DNA of 64,000 nt from Prorocentrum cordatum (lineage: Eukaryota > Sar > Dinophyceae > Prorocentrales > Prorocentraceae). Below the pieces are notes generated by a model. It was not told the origin of the DNA, searched no databases, and saw nothing but the letters and a program-made list of their open reading frames with translations. Numbering within the stretch: position 1 is the stretch's first letter; the number at the start of each line of letters is the position of its first letter. This document shows positions 43,520 to 53,159 of this stretch, piece by piece. Where the stretch lies: the NCBI GenBank assembly GCA_963575745.1, contig CAUYUJ010016156.1:51001-115000 (forward strand), read 5' to 3'. The translations under genes and the position numbers were made by a program.

Positions 43520-43633
43520 GCTGCTTCTCAGAAGGCGCCAGCCTTGCATCTATAGATACGGCCCGCGCCTTCTAAGAAGCGGGGATGCTTCTACGAAGCC
43601 CTCTCCCCTCCGCCCACCCCCCTCTGCGCGTGG
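43520..43633. mobile_element. Foldback element family H, left end truncated
   Basis: GCTGCTTCTCAGAAGGCGCC and GCGCCTTCTAAGAAGCGGGG are complementary. The right flank CCCTCTCCCCTCCGCCC ... CTCTGCGCG matches the outer arm of 63326-63487. Confidence 0.75.
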
Positions 43634-43837
43634 CTGAGCCCCCCCTGGTCCCGCCGGCGAAGGTCGCGGACCGGGGAGCCTGCGCTGCCTCGGGCGCCTA
43701 TAGGGCGAGAGTGATGTCATGATGAGGTCGGCTCCAGATGCGTGCCAGGATTCCCAAAAAGTATCTGGCGGCGCAGCCTGGTGCGGAACGTCAGGAAGCG
43801 TGGACCTCCTGAAAATCTTGGAACACCTGGAACGCAT

Positions 43838-44022
43838 CATCATTATCACCATCATCATCGCAATCAGCATCATCATCATCAGCAGCAGCAACAGCATCAT
43901 TATTATCATCGCAATCATCATCATCATCAGCATCATCATCATCAACATCATCGTCTAACCATCATCATCATCATCATCACCATCATCGTCACCATCACCA
44001 TCACCATCACCATCACCATCAC

Positions 44023-44099
<77 letters not shown>

Positions 44100-44145
44100 G
44101 CCTCATCATCGTCATCATCAGCATCATCAACATCCTTATCATCAT
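43838..44145 (+). repeat. (CAT)n microsatellite
   Basis: CAT triplets with CAG and CAC variants and a long pure run near 44025-44098. Confidence 0.93.
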
Positions 44146-44279
44146 GACCTCTTGCTCCTCTTAGTCCCTCGCCCTGGCGGCCTCGGGCGGCGCGCGGGGG
44201 ACCGAAATGTCCTTAGGACACCCGCCCTGGCGGCAGCCGCCTGTTCGCACCCAAGCGCGGGCCCCTCTCGGGCCGCCAT

Positions 44280-44505
44280 GGGGCTGCAGCTTCTCCTCCA
44301 AATCATCCTCCTGCCCCTCCTGCCCCTCCTGCTCCTCCTCCTCCTTCTCCTGCTCCTGCTCCTCCTCCTCCTCCTCATCCTCCTCCTCCTCCTCCTCCTC
44401 CTCCTGCTACTCCTCCTGCTCTTGCTCCTCCTCCTCCTCCTCCTCCTCCTCCTCCTCCTCCTCCTCCTCCTCCTCGTCCTCGTCCTCCTTCTCCTCCGCG
44501 GTAAG
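44280..44505 (+). repeat. (TCC)n microsatellite
   Basis: CCT triplets with TGC variants, over 200 bp. Confidence 0.92.
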
Positions 44506-44559
44506 GATGCACGATCCTTGGAGGGCCCTGCTAACGTTTCTCGAAAAAGGTTGGCCAAA

Positions 44560-45200
44560 GAAGGTCGCCAAGGATGGGCCGGAGGGGCAAGGATGCAAGG
44601 GTACCCTTGGGAAGGTTGCCCGTGCTTACTCGGGTGGAGTGTATCTCGGAAGCGGCTCGGGCTGCGTGGGGCCGTCAGAAGCTGGAGCCGTGCTGGGGCT
44701 CTCCGTGGTCGGCGGGGGCCCTCTGGGGCCGTCTCGGGTCTCTCCTCTGGTGTCGCCTTGGTGCCGTCCTGTGACCGTCCTGGAGCGTCCCGGGGGTGCC
44801 TGAGGCCCTTCTCGGGGACCTCCTGGGCTGGCGTCACCTGGGGGGTCGTGGGCCGTCGGGGCCGGTTTGACGCCTCAGAAAAGATGAAAACTTAGATTCG
44901 TTAAACAGGCAAGGGAGATCAATGAGTTTGGCCCCATCCAGAAGATCCTCCGGGAGGCTTGTTGGGATGTCTTGGGAGACTCTGGAGCCCTTGTGGGGCC
45001 TCGTTGACGTCATTGGAGCTCCTTGGTGCTCTCCTGGGGGGCCTCTTCGTGGTCGTCGAGGGCTCATTACCTGGGACGTCATGAGAGCTTCCTGGCCCGT
45101 CGCCTTCGGGCCATCTGGGGCCGTCTTGATGATTTGCTCGGACCGCCAGGGCGCCCCAAGGGCCTCCCTTGCACCATTGATCCGGAAGCTTTTCTCACAC
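44560..45200 (+). repeat. Degenerate CTTGGGGCC repeat
   Basis: GGGCTCTCCGTGG, CCCTTGGG and CTTGTGGGGCCTC motifs. Intron-like filler upstream of the next PPR cassette. Confidence 0.5.
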
Positions 45201-45225
45201 GCACGTGCTCCTGCAAAATAGTAGA

Positions 45226-45440
45226 GATGACGTTGGGCTCCAGCTTCGCCTCCCGCATCTTGCTGAGCAGCGCCAGCGCCCGCTGCCACTGCTCGCACTT
45301 CTCGCACGCGCTGATCCCAGCGTTGTAGCTGACTAAGGTCTGACCCCTGGACTACGTCCATGAAATCTGCACGAGCGGGCATGTGATAGTGGACATGCTG
45401 TCGAAAGGCTGACATGATGACGTGGGGCTTGGACCTCACA
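45226..45440 (-). CDS. PPR cassette, single unit
   Basis: 45226-45333 is exactly 36 codons: SYNAGISACEKCEQWQRALA, LLSKMREAKLEP, then NVI. The next sequence looks like another unit (YYFAGARACEKS) but in a different frame. Upstream on the minus strand, HYHMPARADFMDVVQGSD resembles the upstream flank at 27.1 kb and is one base out of frame with the unit. Either both joins are splice sites or the copy is decayed. Role if expressed: RNA-binding repeat of an organellar PPR protein. Confidence 0.55.
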
Positions 45441-45779
45441 TTTGGCACATGCTACTGCGTGTTGCTGTTTGCTGCCGCTGCTGCGTGCTGTTCGTAATGC
45501 TTACGTGCCGCTGCCGTGTGCTATTGCTGCTTCTAGCTGCAGGGTGCTGATCTGATGTGCGCTCGATGGGGGTTGGAGCCGATGTCCCACTGAATCGATC
45601 TCACTATCAATATCACGATTGACCTTACTCGGCCGAGATCACTGACGATATCACAATCTATCTCGCATTCGATCTCACTACCGATGTCAGTGTGACTCTC
45701 CACATCGATTTGACGACGCATCTCGGGCGTGAAAGAAGCGTCTCGCCTCGCGTCCACTCCTCTCCGAGGCAATATGGAA

Positions 45780-46165
45780 GCCTCTCGGTTCCTCCTGGGG
45801 GTGGCGCGGCCCGAGGCCCTCTCGGGGCCTTCTGATGCCCCTCGTGGGTGTGTCATGTGCCGTCCGGGGTACCTCTCGGGCCGCCTTGAGGCCCTGTTCA
45901 GCTGCCTGGGGGCCCTCTTGGGAGCCTGAGAAGCAGCCGTGGAGCGGTGTTTGGGGCCTCGTGGGCCATCAGGTAGCACCGGGAGCCCGAAAAGGCCAGA
46001 ACGTCGAACTCATTTGCTGTGGCTGGCGTGGGCCTTCTTGGAAGGCCATCTTGGCTTCTCGGGCCTCTTGAGGCTTTCGTGGCCCGTCTTGGGGTCCTCG
46101 TGGGCCGTTGGGGCCGTCGTGGGCGCCACTTCGGCCGTGGGCTCCGCTGGGCCGTACGTGTGTAG
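45780..46165 (+). repeat. Degenerate CTTGGGGCC repeat
   Basis: CCCTCTCGGGGCC, CTTCTTGG and CGTCTTGGGGTCC motifs. Confidence 0.5.
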
Positions 46166-46189
46166 TGGGCGTGGCCAACACAAGGGCTC

Positions 46190-46345
46190 CCAACTTCGCG
46201 CTTCGCGCTCCGCGAAGCGCGAAGCGCGAATAACTTCGCGCTCTCGCGCCGCCCCCCCAGAGGGAGAAGAGGAGGACGAGGAGGAGGGGGAGGAGGAACG
46301 AGGACCGCGAAGCGCGAAGCGCGAATAACTTCGCGCCCTCGAGGG
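46190..46345. repeat. GCGAAGCGCGAA direct and inverted repeats
   Basis: GCGAAGCGCGAATAACTTCG occurs twice, at about 46219 and 46315, around a (GGA)-rich centre. The first copy is also part of a local palindrome with CTTCGCGCTTCGCGC. Confidence 0.7.
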
Positions 46346-46391
46346 AGCCCTTGGCTGTGCCGAGAGCGCTTTTCGGTCACCCGGGCCCTCC

Positions 46392-46725
46392 ATGAGGGAC
46401 AACAGGGCGATTGATGAACAGTACCTTCTCGCACGCAGAGGTCCGGGCATCGTAGAGAAGAGGACTGGTGCGAGCACGAACCCGTGGATGAAGGCCAAGG
46501 TTTGCCGAACCTGGGGTTCGCAAACCGCAGGTTCAATCCACAGAAAAGCGCGTCGAAGCCGAACAGCTCATGGAGCTCGTGGAGACCATGGGGGCAAGAA
46601 AAAGTGCAAGTGGAGGACCGCCGAGCGACAGAGCGTACCGCGGCGGCGACCCCCTGCAGGAAGGAAACAATTTCACGATCGGCAGCTTTGAACTCGCGAG
46701 ATCGTCCAACCTCGGCCGATTCTAG
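46392..46725 (+). CDS. Small protein candidate with a 31-nt hairpin intron
   Basis: From ATG 46392, 36 codons run to NPWMKAK at 46499. The unspliced frame continues, less protein-like, to a stop at 46691. If 46500-46530 is removed, the frame joins exactly to a second segment (46531-46725) rich in charged residues: KRVEAEQLMELVETMGARKS ... NNFTIGSFELARSSNLGRF, then TAG. This gives a 100-residue product. No family recognised. It is the only plus-strand gene candidate near the minus-strand PPR series. Upstream of the ATG the frame stays open for some distance, so more 5' coding sequence is possible. Both segments have ordinary mixed codon content, unlike the surrounding repeats. Confidence 0.45.
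46500..46530 (+). other. Putative 31-nt hairpin intron
   Basis: Begins GTTTGCCG and ends CGCAG, preceded by CCAAG and followed by GTTCAA, so both borders read AG|GTT with a 5-bp direct repeat AGGTT. Inside, GGTTTGCCGAACC and GGTTCGCAAACC are inverted repeats around TGG. Introns with short direct repeats and inverted repeats are described in some dinoflagellate relatives (introner elements). At 31 nt it would be extremely short. Confidence 0.4.
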
Positions 46726-46891
46726 ACCAATGTCCGCGCGGAGCCCTTGACGCCGGCGCCGACGTCGCCTCCGCGCCGACGCGACGCGAATCCGCGCACC
46801 CGTCTGCGCACCCACCACTGGCAAATCGCCACCGCCTTACCTTGGCGCGTTCCAGCCGCTGTGGCCCTGACCCCTGGCGCCTGTGGCGACA

Positions 46892-47365
46892 ATGTCCGAT
46901 CGCGTACCTGTGTTCGAGCGCGATTGCACCTCTCGGACCCTGTTCCTGGTCGGCCGCCGTCCCGGGTCTGCCCGTATGGTGGCACTGCCTCGCTGGGCCG
47001 ACGTCTGGTCTGTAGATCCAGAACAGGTCACGACAACTCCTGGCGTGCAGGACCTAATTCACCCGCACGTTTGCATCCGCTACCCTGGCCGTTTGCAGTC
47101 AGCTCAGCCAGCCCCGCCTCAGCCAGCTGCCCCTCCGGCGGTAGGTTCTGATGTCGGGCTCGGTCGCTGTGCTTCCCGGCTTGCGAGTTGCCAATTAGAT
47201 CGGCCCGTGGCCCAGACCTTTCGACTCGGCGCCTGTGCGTCCGCTTGCGCCCGCGAGGAGAAAAAAAAAAGAATCCGCGAACCCCTCCCAGCTGCCCGGC
47301 GAATAGGGCCAAGAGACCTCGCTCTCAGGTGGCGCGAGAGGGGGCAGGTACAGTCAGGGCGTTGA
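46892..47365 (+). CDS. Hypothetical coding segment
   Basis: An ATG-led frame of 157 codons begins MSDRVPVFERDC and contains RTLFLVGRRPGSARMVALP, WADVWSVDPEQV and HPHVCIRYPGRLQ. It has mixed residues and no simple repeat until a Pro/Ala/Gln stretch. The last codons run into the family C element at 47349, so the true 3' end is unclear and it may be a truncated exon. I do not recognise the family. A minus-strand frame also overlaps. Confidence 0.3.
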   Translation: MSDRVPVFERDCTSRTLFLVGRRPGSARMVALPRWADVWSVDPEQVTTTPGVQDLIHPHVCIRYPGRLQSAQPAPPQPAAPPAVGSDVGLGRCASRLASCQLDRPVAQTFRLGACASACAREEKKKRIREPLPAARRIGPRDLALRWRERGQVQSGR

Positions 47366-47530
47366 CCTAGAGAATCCGAAATAAGGGACCAGGCCCCTTT
47401 TTCCCACAAGTTAAACTCCGATGTCACATGGAACACCGGAGGAAAACCCAAGGCACACTCTAAAACAATTCAGGAACACGGAACCCCTCCCCAACGAACA
47501 GGTTTCCTTCTTCAGCGCCCTGACTACAGT
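47349..47530. mobile_element. Miniature inverted-repeat element family C
   Basis: TACAGTCAGGGCGTTGACCT ... CTTCAGCGCCCTGACTACAGT. The interior matches 37473-37652 (AACACGGAACCCCTCCCCAA). Confidence 0.78.
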
Positions 47531-47556
47531 GGAGAGGCGGAACAGCACGAGCAGTC

Positions 47557-47745
47557 TTATGTCGGGCGTGTCCCCCTACAGGAGGATGTTCGACGAAACA
47601 TTTTAAAAATACATCGCAAAATGCCCCAAAAAGGTCAAAACATATCCTCAAAATGGTCCCCAGACTATCTTTAGACTATTGTTTGACTAGTTTCGGGCTT
47701 CTTATTCTTCGTAGAAAACCCCCTGTTTGGGGACACGCCCGACAT
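47557..47745. mobile_element. Miniature inverted-repeat element family A, intact
   Basis: Left TTATGTCGGGCGTGTCCCCC, right GGGGACACGCCCGACAT. It is flanked by a perfect 10-bp target duplication ACGAGCAGTC (47547-47556 and 47746-47755). It lies 26 bp from the family C element. Confidence 0.95.
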
Positions 47746-47789
47746 ACGAGCAGTCCCAGGAGGGAGGATAAAACAGGGCTAGGATCGGA

Positions 47790-47860
47790 ATAAATCGCTC
47801 CAGAGCGTTCCGGAGCGCTCTCAGAGCGTTCCGGAGCGCTCTGGAGCGGCCGCGGCGCCC
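47790..47860 (+). repeat. CGCTC[C/T]GGAGCG palindromic tandem
   Basis: GAGCGTTCCGGAGCGCTCT repeats about three times, each itself nearly palindromic. Confidence 0.7.
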
Positions 47861-48300
47861 AATACATCCTCCAAACCCGCCGATTCTCAGAGATTTCGAG
47901 TTATCCCGATCCGATTCTGTCCCGATCTTCGCGTCGTTTTAGAAGAGGGGGCGCGCGCCCCGGGAGGCGTGGAGGTGCGCTCCCCCTGCCTCGGGCGCGG
48001 CCCCGCCGACCCCCCCGGTGCGACGGGCGCTCCTGGCACGACCTCCCCGCTCGGGAGGCCTGCTGCCGTGCTGCGTGCGTGCGCCTGCCGCCGCTCGGAC
48101 CTCCGTCTCTCGGGTCGGGCGCAAGGGGGGGGTCGCAAAGGGGCGGTTTGAGAATCAGCCCACGTAGCTGACTTTCCTGGCGCCTCCCCGCGCCGGAAGG
48201 CAGCGATGTATCGAGGAATGGGCCTCTCGGTGGGGCCGAAACCAGCTGCACGCAGCAGACTTCGCAACCCCCCCTTTCCAAATCCCCCCCTTCCGTCCGG
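47861..48300. other. No feature recognised
   Basis: GC-rich sequence of about 440 bp with open frames on both strands. No recognisable family. Confidence 0.4.
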
Positions 48301-48415
48301 CCCGAATCTCCCATGCACGTGTCGGCCTCGTGCGTGCTTTCTCTTGCTCGATATGGCCCTGGAGGCTGCCCGATGCTCCTCGCCGAGAAAAAAGTGCACA
48401 CGTCCGAGCGCTGCC
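48301..48415. mobile_element. Family D element, left end decayed
   Basis: CTCCCATGCACGTGTCGG, CCTCGTGCGTGC and the right end CACACGTCCGAGCGCTGCC match other family D copies. Confidence 0.65.
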
Positions 48416-48639
48416 ACGTGCAGCTTGCGCGTGAGGCGAGGCGGCCGCCGCGGGAGAGCGCTGCTCCGCGGGGGCCGGGCGGCGCCGCTCCCCGCACCAC
48501 GCCCCGGCGGGCTGTGTGCGCAGGTGCGGCGCCCCGGCCCTCGGCCATATATGGCCGGGCACGAGCGCTCTCCGCCTTGGCCCCTTCGGCGGAGGCGCTC
48601 GCTCGCTCTGCACGCGTCGGGGGGGTCCTCGAGACCCGG

Positions 48640-48840
48640 GTCGATCCAGACACGGGTCAGTCAGGCCTTGCAGGATCCTGCAAAGTCCTGCGAGATCCTG
48701 CACCCAAGCCCGGGTCAGTGCGAAGGCTCCTGCAAGATCCTGCAGGATCCTGCGCCCAATTCAAACCCGGGTCAATGCGACCCTGGCCCTGCAGGATCCT
48801 GCAAGGTCGGGGCGCTCTGGCTGACCCCCGTTTGCGTTGA
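48640..48840 (+). repeat. Repeat built on the palindrome TGCAGGATCCTGCA
   Basis: The 14-bp palindrome occurs at 48669-48682 and 48790-48803, with further GATCCTGCA half-copies between, plus CAAGCCCGGGTCA segments. The end (GCGCTCTGGCTGACCCCCGT) matches 4650-4670. Confidence 0.75.
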
Positions 48841-49029
48841 CCGCCGTCTCAAGGCTCCCGATGCACGCGGCGCTGCACCGCTTCCCCGGCATTCGGGGCC
48901 TCCTGGGAGCCGGAGTGGCGGTGGAAGGGGCCCCTCTTGAGACACTTTTCCCCAATCCATGCTTGCACTAAAGGGGTCCTCGCGGATATTGGAAGATTTG
49001 GCGAAAGTCTCCCGCCGATTTTGGTGGCC

Positions 49030-49130
49030 AGCTGGGTTCCTGGGTTCCCGGCTCCGGGTTCCTGGGTTCCTGGTTATTGGTTCTGGGCTGATTGCGGTGG
49101 GTTCCGGGTTCCCGGGTTCCCGGTCGATCT
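49030..49130 (+). repeat. GGGTTCCTGGGTTCCCGG minisatellite
   Basis: GGGTTCC and GGGTTCCCGG alternate irregularly. Confidence 0.7.
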
Positions 49131-49199
49131 CCTTATCGACCCCACGATTCATCAAACCATCAAATGATTCAAATGATTAGGGGTTTTTCTCTGGTGTAC

Positions 49200-49870
49200 C
49201 GGTTGTCTCTGGGGCCGTGTCGGGGGCTTGTTGGGTCCTCCTGCGAGCCGTGCCTGGGGCATGCTGGGTCCTCCTGCTGGGGGCATGGCGGGCGCCTCGG
49301 GGGCCGAGCCCAGGCTGCTCTCCAAAGCCTCTCCTGGGAGTCAGCCCAGGAAGCTTGCAGCAGAATAGCAGTGAGGCCGTCCTGGGGCGTCCTTGGGGTT
49401 CCGAAGGGCTCTGTGGAGACTCTCTCGGGGCCTTCGTGGAGGGGCTTCGGGGCTCCTTGGGACCGTCTGCGGGCGCTCTGGAGTCGTGTGGGGAGCCTCT
49501 GGGGCGCTCGAGGGCCTCTCCTGGGAGTCTCTTGGGCAGTGCTTGCCCGATGTAGGAGGGGTTCGGAGCCGTTCTTAATGTGGAATGGGGAGCAACCGGA
49601 CATCCTGCAGAAAGCGTAACAGAAACATGCGACTTGGGCCTCGTGGGGCCTGGCATCGGGGACATCGTCGGCCTCCGTGGGAGGCCTCCTGGCGTGAATT
49701 TTGGCCGCCTCGGAGCATTGGAGGCTTGCTTCGTGTTACTTGGTGCACTCCGGGCGCGCTCTGGAGCGTCTCTGAGCCGTGATTGGACGTCTTGGAGCCT
49801 TCTGGCGGCCGTCCAGGGGGCCGTCCAGGACCGCCCCAGGAGCGCTGGGAGCCGCCCTGGCCCGCTGCAA
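49200..49870 (+). repeat. Degenerate CTTGGGGCC repeat
   Basis: GTCCTCCTG, CTCGGGGCCTTCG and CGTCTTGGAGCC motifs. Precedes (in plus coordinates) the 49.9-kb PPR cassette. Confidence 0.5.
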
Positions 49871-49914
49871 CCGCAGCGCAATCTCGCGAGCACTGAGACG
49901 AGCATTGTGGTATA

Positions 49915-50095
49915 GATGACGTTGGGCTCTACCTTCGCTTCCGACATCTCGCTGAGCAGCGCCACCGCCCGCTGCCACTGCTTGCCTTTCTCGCACGCGC
50001 TGACCACAGCATTGAAGCTGACTAGTGTGAACCCATGGGAAATCCACGGCCCGCAGGTCCAGGCGTTGGTCCCGAACGCGCACGTGTCGCAAGCA
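49915..50095 (-). CDS. PPR cassette with upstream coding extension
   Basis: 49915-50022 is a 36-codon unit: SFNAVVSACEKGKQWQRAVA, LLSEMSEAKVEP, NVI. The same frame is open upstream through CAFGTNAWTCGPWISHGFTL. That upstream segment aligns with the 56.8-kb cassette (AFGTTFPSVCHGLYRGFTR), so it was probably coding in the ancestor. Downstream the frame runs on as YTTMLVSVLARL, while another frame reads YHNARLSARE like a next unit. Likely one exon or fragment of a PPR protein. Confidence 0.6.
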
Positions 50096-50219
50096 CTGGA
50101 AGCGTCAAAAGCAATGTATTTTTGCTTATCGCGCGAGTCCTGGGCGCGATTAGCAAAAACACGTAGGTTCTCAGACACAGTCAGAGTAAGGGGGCCCGAA
50201 CGGTCTTACAGTGTCCCTG

Positions 50220-50650
50220 TGCGCGAGGAGTTCGATGTGGGGGGGTGGACGCGTGGGGGCCATCGTTGGGGGCTACGTTGTGGGACCTCGTTTGAAGGCA
50301 ACGTTGGGGGGTCTCGTCAGGGGGTCATGGTTGGGGACAACGTTCGCGGCCCTGCCGGGGGCCATGTTTGAGGGCCGCGTGCGGGGTTCGGGGGCACATG
50401 TGACGGTCACGTTTGAGGGCGATGGTTGGGGGCTGTATGGGGGCCACGTCTGGGGGCGCCTGGGGCTACGCGTGGGGGTGACGTTCGGGGGCCAAGCTTA
50501 CTGGGGCGGTAGGGGCGACCTTCGTAGGCTTTGTGTGGGGGCCGCCTTTGGGGGTCCCGTTTGGGGGCCACGTATGGGCCCGACGTTTAAGGGGTCACGT
50601 CTGGGGGCGATGCCGGAAAGCAGTCGGGGAGCTCTGGGGGCACTGACCTG
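50220..50650 (+). repeat. Degenerate GGGGGCCACGTTTGGGGGC repeat
   Basis: Units of 14-20 bp such as GGGGGCCACGT and TTGGGGGC recur over about 430 bp. Confidence 0.65.
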
Positions 50651-50739
50651 GAAGCGTGAAAAGGAATGGGTTTCTGCTGATCGCGCCAGGCCTGGGCGCA
50701 GTTAGCAAAAAACGCAAAAGGTTTTCAGGCACAGTCAGA

Positions 50740-51330
50740 GTGAGGGGGCGTCTTGGGGCCATCTTGGGGGTCTCGGGCCGTCTCGGAGGTCGCTTTGGGC
50801 CCTCTTGGGCGGCATCTGGGGCCCTTCTTGGGGCGTCTTGGGGTCATCTTGGGAGTCTCGGGTCGTTTCGGAAGTCGCTTTGGGCCCGCTCGGGCGGGAT
50901 CTGGGGCCCGGTTGGGGCTGACATGGGGGTCACTTGAAACTCTCTTGGGCCGTCGTGGGGCGCTCTTGGGCCGTCTAGGGGCCTTCTTGGGCGTCAAGGG
51001 GCCCTCTTCAGGGCGATCTGGGAAGCCCCTGGGGCCATCCTGGGCCGTTGTAGGCCCGAAGAGGCGGGAACAGGAAAACCCTCGAAACCTTTAGAAAACG
51101 TGCTAGTTTTGCCTCTTGGCGCCGTCCACGCGGTCCTCGAGGGCCGTCTCTGAAGCCTTTTTGGGCCGTCGTGGGGCTCCGGTCGGAACGGCTTCGGCCT
51201 TCTTGGGCGCCTGTGAGGCCGTCTTGGGGCGATCTGGGTCTCCTGGAGCCGTCGGCGAGCGCCGCAGGGGCCTCCTTGGGCCGTCGAGGAGGGCCCGGGA
51301 GGCTCCCCGGGCGGCCCGCGGACTCTCTGG
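50740..51330 (+). repeat. Degenerate CTTGGGGCC repeat
   Basis: GGCGTCTTGGGG, TCTTGGGCCGTC and GGGCCCTCTTGGG motifs. A 60-bp segment (GTCTCGG..GTCGCTTTGGGCCC) is repeated at about 50775 and 50855. Confidence 0.6.
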
Positions 51331-51360
51331 GCGGCCCCGGGCGCTGGCACTGCTTCAAAT

Positions 51361-51445
51361 ACTCGCGCGCGCTTCGCCTGGCATTGTGATACAGACGAGT
51401 GTGCACCCGCTGAAAATCCACGGCATGCAGGTCGAAGTGTGGTCC
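51361..51445 (-). pseudogene. PPR cassette flanks without the PPR unit
   Basis: On the minus strand the upstream flank (CTGCATGCCGTGGATTTTCA, GGGTGCACACTC) is joined through GTC directly to the downstream flank (TGTATCACAATGCCAGGCGA). The 108-nt unit present between the same flanks at 49915-50022 is absent. Reads as an empty or collapsed paralogous site. Confidence 0.6.
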
Positions 51446-51509
51446 CGGAAAGCGCAGATGTCGTCACGCCAGCAAAAGGAGCACCAGAGAGAGTGAGTGG
51501 AGGCTCCCA

Positions 51510-51625
51510 GAGGCAGAGAGAGAGGAGGAGGCGGAGGAGGAGGAGGAGGAGGAGGAGGAGGAGGAGGAGGAGGAGCGGGAGGAGGAGGAGGAGGAGGAGG
51601 GGGAGGAGGAACAGAAGAGAGAACC
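51510..51625 (+). repeat. (GGA)n microsatellite
   Basis: GGA triplets with GCG and GGG interruptions. A shorter tract follows at 51830-51885. Confidence 0.9.
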
Positions 51626-51885
51626 AGGAGAAGAGGTTTCTGGGGCCTCGTTTGGGGTCTGGGGCTGTCTTTGGGGTGTCGTGGAGGTCTCCCCTGTCAC
51701 CCCCATCGCCCGTTGGGAGGGGGAGGTCGAGGCGTGCTAGTGTGTGCAGGGGGAGAGGAGGAGAGAGGGAGGGGAAAGAAAGCGAGCAGAAGGAGGGCAG
51801 CGACACCAGAGGGAGGGCGTGGAGGCACCGAGGAGGAGGAGGAGAACGAGGAGGAGGAGGAGGAGGAGGAGGAGGAGGACCAGTG

Positions 51886-52200
51886 CTAACCATACACTCG
51901 TCAACAGTGTTGAACTACACCCTCCCTCCAGGATCCCTCTTCGTCATTTCCACTGGGGGCATTGCCCCGTTTAGGGACAGCCGTATGGACATCTTGGAGC
52001 GCGCCAAAACACCATTCAGGACTTCAACGCCACGGGTTCGCCTGACTGTTACGTCTTGGCGATCCTGAACAATGCCGCAACACCACTCCTGGGACCCCAA
52101 CACGGCGAATGCACGTAAACGTTGCGTCCTGACAATTCAGAGTCGCTCCAACATAAGATTTCTGGTATGCTAGCAATGAGAAGCGATGGGCATCTTGCAA
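51886..52200 (+). repeat. Dispersed repeat family M
   Basis: CACCCTCCCTCCAGGATCCC, GCGCCAAAACACCATTCAGG, TACGTCTTGGCGATCCTGA and TTTCTGGTATGCTAGCAATG align with 22813-23120. Confidence 0.7.
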
Positions 52201-52204
52201 ATAT

Positions 52205-52930
52205 GTACAACTAGTGTGCGCGGCGCTAAGGCGAGAGCCGCATTTTGAAAACGAAGCTCTTGCAATTTTGGTAGAGCACAATGTGCGAGGCGCTAGAGGC
52301 GAGAGCTACATGTTGAAGACAAACCGCCCTCAATATGTACGCTCCCTGTCAATTGTTGAAACGAATGTGCGCGGCGCTGAGGCGAGAGCCACATGTTGAA
52401 AAAACACCCGCCCTGAATCCGGAAGTTCTTCCAATGTTGTACAATGAGTGTGCGCGGCGCTAAGTTCTGAACCATAATTTGAAAAATGCCCGCCCTTCAT
52501 GCGAGAAGCTCTTGCAAATGCGTACAACGAATGTGCGCGGCGCTAAGGAGATAACCGCATTTTGAAGACGAGCCGTCATGCATCCGTGAAGTTCTTGCAC
52601 ATGTCTGAAACGAATGTGCACGGCGCTACGGCGAGAGCCACATGTTGAAAAACACCCGCCCTCAATCCGGAAGTTCTTCCAATGTTGTACAATGAGTGTG
52701 CGCGGCGCTAAGTTCTGAACCATCATTTGAAACATGCCCGCCCTTCATGCGAGAAGCTCTTGCAAATGATTACAACGAATGTGCGCGGCGCTGAGGAGAT
52801 ATCCGCATTTTGAAGACGAGCCGCCATGCACCCGTGAAGTTCTTGCACATGTCTGAAGCGAATGTGCACGGCGCTACGGCGAGAGCCACATGTTGAAAAC
52901 CACCCGCCCTCCATCTGTGAAGCTGCTGCT
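52205..52930 (+). repeat. Tandem array, about 82-bp unit in a three-unit higher-order repeat
   Basis: GTGCGCGGCGCT or GTGCACGGCGCT begins nine units near 52214, 52291, 52371, 52454, 52533, 52616, 52698, 52781 and 52864. Units one third apart differ, but each matches the unit three positions later (52371 with 52616; 52454 with 52698; 52533 with 52781; 52616 with 52864). This gives a period of about 245 bp. Confidence 0.88.
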
Positions 52931-53044
52931 AATGAAGCATCATGGTCATAAGTGGTGAGGAAGTCTTAGGTGAAGCGCCCGGCCCGCCCTTTCGACTGGC
53001 CTCGGGGCCCGACAGGGAAGAATATATCGATAAGGAAAAGGAAT

Positions 53045-53110
53045 GGAGGAGGAGGAGGAGGAGGGGGAAGGAGGGGGAGGAGGAGCACGAGGAGGAGGAT
53101 GAAAGGGAGA
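53045..53110 (+). repeat. (GGA)n microsatellite
   Basis: GGAGGAGGAGG with AAG and CAC interruptions. Confidence 0.85.
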
Positions 53111-53159
53111 AGGGGGATGAAGAATGAAGAAGAGAGAGGAGAACAGGGAGAAGGGGTTT

